In this document: positions 51,251 through 59,264 of the stretch, one piece after another | Layout: each line of letters opens with the position of its first letter | Numbering within the stretch: the first letter of the stretch is position 1 | From: Bacteriovorax sp. BAL6_X | GTDB lineage: Bacteria > Bdellovibrionota > Bacteriovoracia > Bacteriovoracales > Bacteriovoracaceae | Assembly: GCF_000443995.1 (NCBI RefSeq) | Contig: NZ_AUMC01000003.1 | Span: forward strand, 496,001 to 560,000 | DNA: 64,000 nt | Reading direction: 5' to 3' | Program-made: the position numbers and the translations under genes | Notes under the pieces: model-generated | The model's input: only the letters and a program-made list of their open reading frames with translations | Told to the model about the DNA's origin: nothing | Database searches by the model: none

Positions 51251-51553
51251 TATTCTTTTGAAAAAAAATGAAAAAAAAATTCGCTTAATTTTTTTATAAG
51301 AGTAAGTACGAAACCAACGTCTATCAGGAAGATTAGAAAGTTTTGTACTTTTTGGAAAAGCCTTGCTGTCGGCTTGTTTCGAGGTTTTCTTTAAAAATAA
51401 TGTAAAGTAATTTCAAAATTAATCCGAAGTTAAAAAGGAACATAGGGAAATAAAAAAGATGCTTATGCTTATCAAAAAGTAATTTTTTATTTGCACACAA
51501 ATAAAATTATGTTTACCATAAACATAAGTATTGAAAAAACCAGGAGGATGTCA
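51251..51553 (+). other. 303-bp structured non-coding region before the histone-like gene
   Basis: No convincing reading frame. It holds an 11-bp inverted repeat, AAGTACGAAAC (51304-51314) with GTTTTGTACTT (51340-51350, one G-U), ending in TTTTT, which looks like a terminator or attenuator of a short RNA. A second small stem AAGCC/GGCTT lies at about 51360-51377. The last ~90 bp are very AT-rich. It could be a long leader with attenuation or encode a small RNA. Confidence 0.5.
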
Positions 51554-52072
51554 ATGGCAGTTAAGAAAACTACTAAAAAGACAACTAAGAAAAAAGTAGC
51601 TAAAAAAGCTACAAAAAAAGTAGCTAAGAAAGCAGCAAAGAAAACTGCAAAAAAAGCTACTAAGAAAAAAGTAGCTAAAAAAGCTACTAAGAAAGTTGCA
51701 AAGAAAGCTACAAAGAAAAAAGTAGCAAAGAAAGCAACTAAGAAAGTTGCAAAGAAGGCAACTAAGAAAAAAGTAGCAAAGAAAGCAACAAAGAAAAAAG
51801 TTGCAAAGAAAGCTACAAAGAAAAAAGTAGCAAAAAAAGCAACTAAGAAAGTAGCAAAGAAAGCAACAAAGAAAAAAGTTGCTAAAAAAGCTACAAAGAA
51901 AGTAGCTAAGAAAGCTACTAAGAAAAAAGTTGCAAAGAAAGCTACTAAAAAAGTAGCTAAGAAAGCAACTGCAAAGAAAGCAACTAAGAAAGTAGCAAAA
52001 AAAGCTACAAAAAAAGTAGCAGCTAAGAAAACAGCTAAAAAAGCTACGAAAAAAGTTGCTAAAAAGAAATAA
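51554..52072 (+). CDS. Histone H1-like Lys/Ala repeat protein
   Basis: A 172-aa protein composed almost wholly of Lys, Ala, Thr and Val in repeats of the KKVAKKATKK type, like bacterial H1-like (AlgP/Hc1/HctB) chromatin proteins that compact DNA. The start is ATG at 51554, with AGGAGG 6 nt upstream; the frame extends further to 51491 but without a ribosome site. The near-identical codons make the array prone to copy-number change. Strong 5' leader and 3' terminator suggest a highly expressed, regulated gene. Confidence 0.88.
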   Translation: MAVKKTTKKTTKKKVAKKATKKVAKKAAKKTAKKATKKKVAKKATKKVAKKATKKKVAKKATKKVAKKATKKKVAKKATKKKVAKKATKKKVAKKATKKVAKKATKKKVAKKATKKVAKKATKKKVAKKATKKVAKKATAKKATKKVAKKATKKVAAKKTAKKATKKVAKKK

Positions 52073-52102
52073 GAAGCACAATTCTTAATTCAATAATGAG
52101 TC

Positions 52103-52130
52103 GGCCCGCTATTAGCGGGCCTTCTTATTT
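52103..52130 (+). terminator. Intrinsic terminator of the histone-like gene
   Basis: GGCCCGCT (52103-52110) pairs with AGCGGGCC (52114-52121), a GC-rich stem with a 3-nt loop, followed by TTCTTATTTT. Confidence 0.92.
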
Positions 52131-52221
52131 TCAAATCTATTTACATTCCACCCAAAAACATCTAAAAAAAGACCATATTATCGCCAGATTTTATAGCTGA
52201 TACGGTAAGAAAAATTCAATG

Positions 52222-52342
52222 ATTTCAGATAGTTATGGTCCTGGGTACTGTAGTTATCTCCTTGGTTTTCTCGTTATTTCAGTTAGTTATAAGCTTTTCA
52301 TCTCTTAATTCTGCCCGTAGGTTGGTCAGGGGAAATGAAAAG
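52222..52342 (+). promoter_or_regulatory. Repeats and stem-loop upstream of miaB
   Basis: ATTTCAG[A/T]TAGTTAT occurs at 52222-52236 and 52276-52290 (one mismatch), with another TAGTTAT at 52251-52257. An 8-bp stem CTTTTCAT (52294-52301)/ATGAAAAG (52335-52342) encloses the stretch just before the miaB ribosome site. These may be a regulator site and leader hairpin; no known family was matched. Confidence 0.35.
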
Positions 52343-52365
52343 AAAGGCGTTAGAAGGAAAAGTTC

Positions 52366-53841
52366 ATGGCAATAGATATTTCTCCAACGGGTCTAGGTGT
52401 AAGTAAGCAAAATCACGTAGCTTCATCATTTATTGATGAAAAGTCAGGTGACCGCATCGTCCAATTGGGTGATGTGACATTCCCTCCTCGAAAAGTTTGG
52501 ATGAAAACTTACGGTTGTCAGATGAATTATCATGATACTGAACGTATTCTTTCACATCTAAAAAATTTGAACTTCTCCCATACTGAAGATTTAGAAGAAG
52601 CGAGTCTAGTTCTTTTTAATACTTGTGCGGTAAGAGAGCTTGCTAATAATAAATTTTATTCACAGTTAGGTGAGTTAAAACACTTGAAGCAAGAAAAAGG
52701 TGATGATCTTGTTATCGGTGTTGGTGGATGTGTGGCCCAAACGGAAGGGAAGGATCTTGTTAAAAAATTCAAGCATCTTAATTTTGCCTTCGGTCCGGAC
52801 ACTATTGATACAATTAACGACATGGTTTACCGCACATATGCTGGAGATGATAAATTCTCTGTTAATACTTGGGACCGTTCTAGTAACTTTTCGATTGAAA
52901 CAAAAATCAATCACGGAACACCTCAAGCATTCGTTAATATTATCAAAGGTTGTGATAAGTATTGTACTTATTGTATCGTTCCTTACACTCGTGGCCGTGA
53001 GCGTTCAAGAAGTCAGGCCGAGATTGTTGAGGATGTAAGAAGACTAGTTGAGTATCAAGGTGTTCAAGAAGTTATGTTACTTGGGCAAAATGTTAACTCT
53101 TTTGGAAAAGAAAATGGGGAGAGATTAAGTGATCTAATCATGGATCTCGACCAAATTAACGGCCTAGAGATTTTAAGATACACAACTTCACATCCGTATG
53201 ATGTGTCGGATGACTTAATTGCAGCTCACGGAGCGGCCAAAAAGTTATCAAAACACTTACACCTTCCAGTTCAATCTGGATCAAATACAGTTCTCCAAAG
53301 AATGAATCGTGAGTACACAAAAGAACACTATCTAGGACTTCTAGAAAAACTTCGTGCTGCCAGGCCTGATATCGTTCTTTCAACTGATATTATCTGTGGT
53401 TTCGTTAATGAAACTGACGAAGAACACAAAGAAACACTTGATCTACTTGAAAAAGCTCAATTTGACTTCATTTATTCATATGTTTACTCACAAAGAAGTA
53501 AAACTCGAGCTGCGAAAATGGAAGATTTTCTGACTCAGGAAATTAGAAAATCACGCCTTCATGAAGTCCAGGCCTTTCAATTAGCTATCCAAGAAAAGAT
53601 ACGTGCTAAGATGGTTGGTAATGAATACCGCGTGCTAGTCGAGGGTTCGAATACTATGAAGGGTGAAACGAAGTGGAAGGGGAGAACAAATTGTAATCGC
53701 CTTATTCACTTTAAGGGACCGGAAGACAACGAGGATTTAAATCTTAAATGGCACTGGGTCGATGTTAAGTGTATTTCGACAACTGCTCTTTCTTGTCAGG
53801 GTGAACTCCTTCAAGATCATGGACGTCGCTTAAATAAATAG
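52366..53841 (+). CDS. miaB: tRNA-2-methylthio-N6-dimethylallyladenosine synthase MiaB
   Basis: A 491-aa radical-SAM methylthiotransferase. The UPF0004 domain starts VWMKTYGCQMNYHDTERI; the radical SAM cluster is CDKYCTYCIVPYTRGRERSR; HPYDVSDDLI and VQSGSNTVLQRMNR follow; a TRAM domain ends the protein. It adds the 2-methylthio group to i6A37 of tRNAs. It has a ~44-residue N-terminal extension (MAIDISPTGLGVSKQNH...) beyond the usual start. AGAAGGA is upstream of the ATG. Confidence 0.95.
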   Translation: MAIDISPTGLGVSKQNHVASSFIDEKSGDRIVQLGDVTFPPRKVWMKTYGCQMNYHDTERILSHLKNLNFSHTEDLEEASLVLFNTCAVRELANNKFYSQLGELKHLKQEKGDDLVIGVGGCVAQTEGKDLVKKFKHLNFAFGPDTIDTINDMVYRTYAGDDKFSVNTWDRSSNFSIETKINHGTPQAFVNIIKGCDKYCTYCIVPYTRGRERSRSQAEIVEDVRRLVEYQGVQEVMLLGQNVNSFGKENGERLSDLIMDLDQINGLEILRYTTSHPYDVSDDLIAAHGAAKKLSKHLHLPVQSGSNTVLQRMNREYTKEHYLGLLEKLRAARPDIVLSTDIICGFVNETDEEHKETLDLLEKAQFDFIYSYVYSQRSKTRAAKMEDFLTQEIRKSRLHEVQAFQLAIQEKIRAKMVGNEYRVLVEGSNTMKGETKWKGRTNCNRLIHFKGPEDNEDLNLKWHWVDVKCISTTALSCQGELLQDHGRRLNK

Positions 53842-53935
53842 CTGTAATGACAAAGAAGAATGGAGTTCTTTGCCTAAATAGGCATTGATGAGTTGGTAAG
53901 TTGTAAAATATCCCTGAGTATACTTTGAGGATATT

Positions 53936-54562
53936 ATGAAATTACGCTTACCCTTACTTTGTAAAATTATATTATTTGGCTTTTTGTCTTTGAATTCATT
54001 GGCCCTTACAGAACTTGATCTCGACTTTAATTACAATAAGAATATCTTTGGGGTTGATCGCCAGTCTTATGAAACAAAGAGGACATATGCTGGATCGGTT
54101 ACTTTCTATTTTCTTTCTAAAACGGGAATTGAGTTTAATATTTCACAATCTGAGAATGAAATTATTGGAAAATATGACAATTCTGACCTTTCGACGGGTC
54201 TAGTGATTGAAAATGAATATACTAATATTAAAACTCAAAGCTTTGGGATAGGTATTAGGCAGGCGCTCTCAAGCCGTAAATCATTTCTTCAACCGCTCAT
54301 TTCATTAGGTTGGAGTAGACAACAGTATACTCTTTATTCAACAACTTTAGTTAAGGACTTAGATACTTCAACCGAATATCTCATTAGGTCCGGAGAAGAG
54401 AAGTCGAGTTACGATGCAATGTTTGGTGCTTTTGCGCTGAAAATGATGCTAACAAAAACTTTCTCTATTAAGGGCTCAGTAAGAACGGTCTTTCGTGCAT
54501 TCAAATTTGAAGAGGCGAGGGATCAGCTAAGTTATAGCGCTGGGATCTCATGGTTATTCTAA
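53936..54562 (+). CDS. Outer-membrane beta-barrel-like hypothetical protein
   Basis: A 208-aa exported protein (signal LPLLCKIILFGFLSLNSLA) followed by alternating amphipathic strands (TYAGSVTFYFLSKTGIEFNISQSE, IKTQSFGIGIRQALS, YSAGISWLF). The C-terminal Phe and aromatic-rich strand fit a small eight-to-ten strand outer-membrane barrel of the OmpW/OMP_b-brl type. Overlaps the next gene by 13 bp, so the two are probably co-expressed. Confidence 0.65.
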   Translation: MKLRLPLLCKIILFGFLSLNSLALTELDLDFNYNKNIFGVDRQSYETKRTYAGSVTFYFLSKTGIEFNISQSENEIIGKYDNSDLSTGLVIENEYTNIKTQSFGIGIRQALSSRKSFLQPLISLGWSRQQYTLYSTTLVKDLDTSTEYLIRSGEEKSSYDAMFGAFALKMMLTKTFSIKGSVRTVFRAFKFEEARDQLSYSAGISWLF

Positions 54563-55593
54563 AAAGAATCTTTCAATTCTCTCTTTTATTAAGCTGTCTA
54601 TCATGTGCCAAAATTAGCTATCTTACAGAACAGAGTATTGGCCAAGTGGACATTCTTTGGAGTGCTAGAAAGAACCATGAAGTTCTAGAAGATCCAAAAG
54701 TCAGTGAAGAGTATAAGGCGAAAATTAAGCAAATCGAAACCTATAAGAATTATTTCTATAATTATTGGCAAAGGCCATCGACAGATATTTATTCTAAGAC
54801 GACTCTTTTGAAATCTCGTGCAGTTACTTATCTCGTTATCGCTTCAAGGCCAAATGAAATTAAGGCCCGTAAAGAATGCTTCGTTTTCTATGGCTGTTTT
54901 CCTTATTTGGGTTTTTTTAAAGAAGAGTCTGCAAGAAAGTTTGCGATTGAACTAGAAAGGGAAGGGTATGATACCTATACAAGAGATGTTCTTGCTTACT
55001 CGACGCTCGGTAATTTTAACGATCCCATTCTTTCTTCTTTTTTCGAATATGGAAAATATAGTTTAACAGAAACTATCTTTCATGAACTATTTCACACTAT
55101 CTTCTTTGCAAAGAATGAGGTTGATCTCAATGAGAATCTGGCCAACTACTTTGGTGAACAGATGCTCATCGAATATTATAAAGATGATCAAGAGTTGGCG
55201 GGATACTTCAAAAACTTAGAACTAAACTCTAAGCTTAAAATGGCGGTCACAGCTCATGCCCAAAAGCTTAAGGATATTCTTAAACAAGATGATTGGAAGG
55301 GGGCCAAGAAAGATTATCTTTCTAAGACGATGCCTGCGGAGCTTGCCAAACTTTGTGCTCAACTTGAGGTGACTAATTGTTGGCCTGCAAAAATGGAGTG
55401 GAATACGGCATCTCTAGCTGCATTTATGACTTATGAGAAAAACCAGTCTCATATGACTGAGTATGCAAAGCAATTTAATGGTGATCTTAAAGCTCTTTTT
55501 GCAAATATAGAACAGCGCTACGAAAAGTACCTTAACGAAGACGTCGAAGGTAGTTTTGAGGACTATCTTTTTAATTCCAAATCGCTAAATTAG
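54550..55593 (+). CDS. Putative lipoprotein aminopeptidase (COG4324-like)
   Basis: A 347-aa lipoprotein (LLLSCLSCAKISYL signal) with an HELFH zinc motif in TIFHELFHTIFFAKNEVDLNENLANYFG and the preceding YDTYTRDVLAYSTLGNFNDPILSS segment typical of the predicted aminopeptidase family PF10023. Zinc ligands are the two His of HELFH and probably the Glu in LNENLA. Substrate is unknown. Overlaps the upstream beta-barrel gene and is 16 bp before gshB. Confidence 0.82.
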   Translation: MVILKRIFQFSLLLSCLSCAKISYLTEQSIGQVDILWSARKNHEVLEDPKVSEEYKAKIKQIETYKNYFYNYWQRPSTDIYSKTTLLKSRAVTYLVIASRPNEIKARKECFVFYGCFPYLGFFKEESARKFAIELEREGYDTYTRDVLAYSTLGNFNDPILSSFFEYGKYSLTETIFHELFHTIFFAKNEVDLNENLANYFGEQMLIEYYKDDQELAGYFKNLELNSKLKMAVTAHAQKLKDILKQDDWKGAKKDYLSKTMPAELAKLCAQLEVTNCWPAKMEWNTASLAAFMTYEKNQSHMTEYAKQFNGDLKALFANIEQRYEKYLNEDVEGSFEDYLFNSKSLN

Positions 55594-55609
55594 TGATATC
55601 TTTCTTGTT

Positions 55610-56560
55610 ATGAAAAGCAAGAAACACTTATTCTTTATTGATCCAATTGAAAAACTTGTCACAAAGAAAGATTCGACAATCTTAATTGCTTTAACAATGC
55701 AAGAAAGAGGAGAAGATGTTTACGTTCTTTTTGAGAAGGACTTCTTTGTGCAAAATGCTAACGGTATTCAGTTTGACTGCTACCGAATTAGTGGAAAGAT
55801 TAATGAAAGCTTCTATATTGAGGACTTCAAAGTAGAAGATTCTCCAGAAGTTGTTTCGATTGATGCAAACACGACGATTCACATGAGAATCGACCCGCCA
55901 TATGATTCGCGCTACCAACGCTATCTTTGGATGCTTAACTTTCTTACTGATATGTATGGTGTTCAAGTTTTAAATAACCCTCTAGGTATTATGAAACATA
56001 ATGAAAAACTTGCGGCCTATACGAGAGAGTTAAGTCTTGAGAGTTATGTTGGAACTTCTTTATCGGGGGCAAAGAAATTTATCTCTAAACTTGAGGCCCG
56101 TGGCGTTCAAGAATTGATTTTAAAGCCCTTAGACCTTTTTCAGGGCATTGGTGTTCAAAAAGTGAGCTTGAACGAATTTGAGGGGCATTTTAAGGCCAAG
56201 TGCGATGAGTTTAAAGGACCTGTTGTTGTTCAGGAATTTGATAACTCAGTAGTTGAGGGTGAAATTCGTACGATCTTCTACCGCGCCAAGGAGTTGGGAA
56301 CAATTCTCAAGGTTCCAAAAGAAGGAGAGTTCCTTGCCAATATTGCACAAGGTGCAAAGTACTCGGCAGTAGAATTAGATGCTCAGGTAAAAGCAGAATG
56401 TCTGAATATTTGCGAAAAGCTAATGGTAGATGGAGTTGATTTAATTGCTTTTGATATTTTGGGTGGAAAAATTTCTGAAGTAAATGTGACGTGTCCAGGA
56501 CTCATAGTGGAGGTTTCTTCTGCTATGAAAAGAAACCTCGCACTCGAATTATTTAAGTAA
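55610..56560 (+). CDS. gshB: Glutathione synthetase-like ATP-grasp protein
   Basis: A 316-aa ATP-grasp enzyme similar to prokaryotic GshB: FIDPIEKLVTKKDSTILIALTMQERG at the N-terminus, the HMRIDPPYDSRYQRYLWML motif that binds gamma-glutamylcysteine, LNNPLGIMKHNEKLAAYT, the LKPLDLFQGIGVQKV lid and the ISEVNVTCPGL metal site. Catalyses the final step of glutathione synthesis. No gshA is adjacent. Its 3' end abuts the convergent lipoprotein gene with no gap. Confidence 0.88.
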   Translation: MKSKKHLFFIDPIEKLVTKKDSTILIALTMQERGEDVYVLFEKDFFVQNANGIQFDCYRISGKINESFYIEDFKVEDSPEVVSIDANTTIHMRIDPPYDSRYQRYLWMLNFLTDMYGVQVLNNPLGIMKHNEKLAAYTRELSLESYVGTSLSGAKKFISKLEARGVQELILKPLDLFQGIGVQKVSLNEFEGHFKAKCDEFKGPVVVQEFDNSVVEGEIRTIFYRAKELGTILKVPKEGEFLANIAQGAKYSAVELDAQVKAECLNICEKLMVDGVDLIAFDILGGKISEVNVTCPGLIVEVSSAMKRNLALELFK

Positions 56561-57385
56561 TTACATTCTTGGAGCTGAAGCTGGGAAGTCCTTTGTCGAG
56601 TCAGTTGAAAACTGAAGATCAAAGGCGACACAGTCATTTGGCCACACAGATGCCATAGGGCAATAACCATTTGTTACGGCGTCACTTTGGCTATAATCTT
56701 GGTTTAAGTAGTATTGACAAGACCAATCCCATTGAACATCAAGAATATCAATAATCATAGGCCCGTAAGTTGATGGCAATGTTGAGCCAGAAAATTCCTT
56801 CACTTTCGAAACTTCTTCGTTTGCAATATCGCCAAATGTTACAGTTCTTGTTAGGTTACAGGCTTGTCCTTCGGCCCTAATACAAAGCTTAATTTTTAGC
56901 TTCTTATATTGTTGTGGATTGTAGTGACACTTTACTCCGTAGTCGTCGTACGTTCCTTGAGAAGGAGCAGTTCTTGGACGGACTCGAATATTAAAACGAG
57001 AGTCTGTATAGAGCATTGCTTGACCTGTTCCAAGTGATGTTGAGGACCATCTGACATTAGAACCTGATGAAGTACGTGAGTTTCCGTGAATAACAATACT
57101 TCCTACTGTGTAGAAGTTTTGCGTCTGACCACCGTCAGCATTACCTTCTTCATTTCCGTCACCATAACCGTCACCTGGATCTGTTTGTTCATTATTACTG
57201 TCATCACCGCTGTCACCGCTACCGTTACCCCAGTCCCAGCCACCACCATTGCCTGTTCCTGTGTTACCATTGTTACCCCAATTGCTTCCATTAGAGTTAT
57301 TATAACTTGCTCTAGAGTTGGTCGGCTGAGTACAGCTTGTTAATGTCATGAGTACTAAAGTTCCCAATAATAAAATTTTTCTCAT
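56561..57385 (-). CDS. Lipoprotein with Gly/Asn/Asp-rich low-complexity region
   Basis: A 274-aa lipoprotein (signal MRKILLLGTLVLMTLTSC) with a Gly/Asn/Trp/Asp-rich stretch (about 20-90), then a Cys-containing folded region (SIVIHGNSRTSSGSNVRW ... KIKLCIRAEGQACNLTRTV). Function unknown; the disordered acidic part may bind Ca2+ or form a surface linker. GAGGA precedes the chosen ATG at 57385; the frame opens at 57412. Convergent with gshB. Confidence 0.72.
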   Translation of the reverse strand: MRKILLLGTLVLMTLTSCTQPTNSRASYNNSNGSNWGNNGNTGTGNGGGWDWGNGSGDSGDDSNNEQTDPGDGYGDGNEEGNADGGQTQNFYTVGSIVIHGNSRTSSGSNVRWSSTSLGTGQAMLYTDSRFNIRVRPRTAPSQGTYDDYGVKCHYNPQQYKKLKIKLCIRAEGQACNLTRTVTFGDIANEEVSKVKEFSGSTLPSTYGPMIIDILDVQWDWSCQYYLNQDYSQSDAVTNGYCPMASVWPNDCVAFDLQFSTDSTKDFPASAPRM

Positions 57386-57509
57386 GTAATCCTCGTTCTT
57401 ACATTTCCTCACTATTTTATCGGTAATCTATTGAATATACTTTAATCTTCACTTAAGTGTTTAAAATCTCAGTAGCATTTTTTTAAAAGCTTGTTAGAAT
57501 TATCCTGTG

Positions 57510-57929
57510 ATGGTTAAAAAAGAACTTATTCGAAAATTAGTGGATGAATTTTATCAAGTTGCCAATTATTTGATTCAAGATCAGTTGCAGGCGATGCAGT
57601 TGATTATTGATGTGGCAACTGGCTTCGTTGCCCAAGATAGTCAGACTCTCTATAAGATTGATAATGAATACTTTGAGCGTAAATTCTTGTTGAAGTTAGT
57701 ATCGTTGGCCAAACAAAGAAGTGAACAAATTCTAAATAGCAGAAGTGGTAATATAAATACGGTTGAGCAAAGGGCATGCATTTACCTTTTCGAGTTTAAG
57801 GGGGAGGCAGTCGATAATATCTCAGAGATCTTAAGAATCTCACAACAACAAGTCTTATCTTATATCGACCAACTACCGCATAAGAGTATTAATCTAAATG
57901 AGAGCTTCGATGGAAGAACAATTAATTAA
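57510..57929 (+). CDS. Small sigma-70-family-like protein
   Basis: A 139-aa protein whose C-terminal half resembles sigma region 4: EQRACIYLFEFKGEAVDNISEILRISQQQVLSYIDQL, a probable HTH. The N-terminal half (FYQVANYLIQDQLQAMQLIIDVATGF) may be a very reduced region 2. No Shine-Dalgarno is visible; the ATG at 57510 is preceded by an in-frame GTG. Its 3' end overlaps the anti-sigma-like gene. A sigma role is inferred from the HTH and the neighbour; it is much shorter than most ECF sigmas. Confidence 0.55.
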   Translation: MVKKELIRKLVDEFYQVANYLIQDQLQAMQLIIDVATGFVAQDSQTLYKIDNEYFERKFLLKLVSLAKQRSEQILNSRSGNINTVEQRACIYLFEFKGEAVDNISEILRISQQQVLSYIDQLPHKSINLNESFDGRTIN

Positions 57930-58308
57930 TAATAATCTGAATAAATGTTTCTTTTCAAAACAGATGACCTACCTAGAAAGTCGTGACTTTGTAAAAAATG
58001 AACAACACATTACTCAATGTCTGGATTGTCGTCAAAAATTACTGGAGTATGAGCTTAAAAAGCAAGAACTCGTTAATGATTTTGATTCGTATCAGGCCAA
58101 TACTGAAGTTAAAGAGATTCTTCTACGTGAGCTAGATGAATTAATTCCGGATCTTGAAGAGGCTCAAATAAAGGGGAGTCCAGTTATAAGAAAGCGTCAG
58201 TACAATCTGGCCTTAAGGGACTTCGTTGTTTTCATTACTTTTGGAATTTCACGTAAGTTACAATTAATTATTGTTGCCACGCTAATCTTAGCGGCGTGTA
58301 TTTACTGA
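57910..58308 (+). CDS. Zinc-containing anti-sigma-like membrane protein (ZAS motif)
   Basis: A 132-aa protein with the anti-sigma zinc motif His-x3-Cys-x2-Cys (HITQCLDC), a helical middle and a single C-terminal membrane helix (QLIIVATLILAACIY). ZAS proteins trap ECF sigma factors in the cytoplasmic face until a signal releases them. The start at 57910 overlaps the sigma-like gene by 20 bp; that overlap and the motif suggest a functional pair. The periplasmic part is essentially absent, so sensing would be through the membrane helix or a partner. Confidence 0.65.
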   Translation: MEEQLINNNLNKCFFSKQMTYLESRDFVKNEQHITQCLDCRQKLLEYELKKQELVNDFDSYQANTEVKEILLRELDELIPDLEEAQIKGSPVIRKRQYNLALRDFVVFITFGISRKLQLIIVATLILAACIY

Positions 58309-59085
58309 GAGAGTGAAGATTGCATAGTACTTACCATCTTCATCTTTTAGGTCTTTGACAATATTAGGAATCTTATTCATCTTAGCAAGGGCCGTTTCAA
58401 AGATCTTGTGTATATCATCGTCTTCAGATGACTTTAGAATCTTTACAATTTCTGCATTCCCTTCTTCGTCATAGCGAACAACCGCCCTTAGCTCTTGAGC
58501 TGATGCTGAACGTAAGCTTTCTTGAACATAGGGTCTTTCGTTAACTCGGTTTCTCACTGAAATTTGAACGGAGTTGATATATTGAACGGCCACACGCTTA
58601 TAGAATGCATAGAATACTTTTTCAAATTCATTTAGCTTATCTGGGCTAATTCCTTTTGGAGGAAGAAAGCTTACAGTGGCATCTTGAACGTGAGATAACT
58701 CGTTAGTCCAATTAGCGTCTTTAAAGCTATCCTTGGAAATTTTCTTTTGAAGAATCTGATTCTTTTGTACAGATTCTTTTTTTGCCACTTTGATAATTCT
58801 TTGTTCTTCTTTCTTTGATAGGGCCGAAGAGCGACTTTTTACTTCTTGGTCCACGCGCTTAATTTCTTTTTCGCTATATGATGGCTTAGAGTAGGCGAGT
58901 TGACCAAATAGGTTTTGATTATCCTGGGCCTTATCAAGTCCAATCTTTCTTACTTCAACTTGTTTAAATTTGAGTTTTATTGCTTCTTCTTGGGCCAGCT
59001 TTTTAGAATCGCCAGTATCAAATACTAGACTTAGTATCAATGCATGCAAAACGAGGGAAAATAGGATTGTTATATAGTTGATCAT
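58288..59085 (-). CDS. TonB C-terminal-domain-like protein
   Basis: A 265-aa protein: short N-terminus, one TM helix (about 4-22), a long charged helical region (about 35-140), and a C-terminal domain with ELRAVVRYDEEGNAEIVKILKSSEDDDIHKIFETALAKMNKIPNI, the TonB/TolA-C pattern. No ExbB/ExbD genes nearby. May energise a specific outer-membrane receptor or act as a periplasmic spanner. Its 3' end overlaps the anti-sigma-like gene by 21 bp on the other strand. Confidence 0.65.
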   Translation of the reverse strand: MINYITILFSLVLHALILSLVFDTGDSKKLAQEEAIKLKFKQVEVRKIGLDKAQDNQNLFGQLAYSKPSYSEKEIKRVDQEVKSRSSALSKKEEQRIIKVAKKESVQKNQILQKKISKDSFKDANWTNELSHVQDATVSFLPPKGISPDKLNEFEKVFYAFYKRVAVQYINSVQISVRNRVNERPYVQESLRSASAQELRAVVRYDEEGNAEIVKILKSSEDDDIHKIFETALAKMNKIPNIVKDLKDEDGKYYAIFTLSVNTRR

Positions 59086-59264
59086 TTTTCTCCGGCCGGA
59101 TTATCCTTTAAAAATTGTACCATTTTACTTGGTTAGGGACAAAGGAATCTCCTTTAAACTGGTAAAATTTGTCTACTCTTTATTCTAGCGCAATGAATAG
59201 GTAGAATTAAAGTGTGCTAGTTGGCGCAATAGTAAATGAATTACGCAATTTTAAGGACTTATGG

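Noticed and set aside
51560-52070. Tandem DNA repeat resembling a CRISPR array
   Set aside because: The repeats are in frame, vary by single codons and encode Lys/Ala peptides; there are no unique spacers or cas genes.
51551-52081. Long Phe/Cys/Ser-rich frame opposite the histone-like gene
   Set aside because: It is the antisense shadow of the Lys/Ala repeat codons; no ribosome site and a composition dictated by the plus strand.
53851-53884. Hairpins CAAAGAA/TTCTTTG and GCCT/AGGC after miaB as an intrinsic terminator
   Set aside because: Stems are short and no T tract follows, so termination by this site is not supported.
57086-57343. 85-aa Thr/Val-rich plus-strand frame inside the Gly/Asn-rich lipoprotein gene
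   Set aside because: It mirrors the low-complexity Asn/Gly/Asp codons of the real minus-strand gene.
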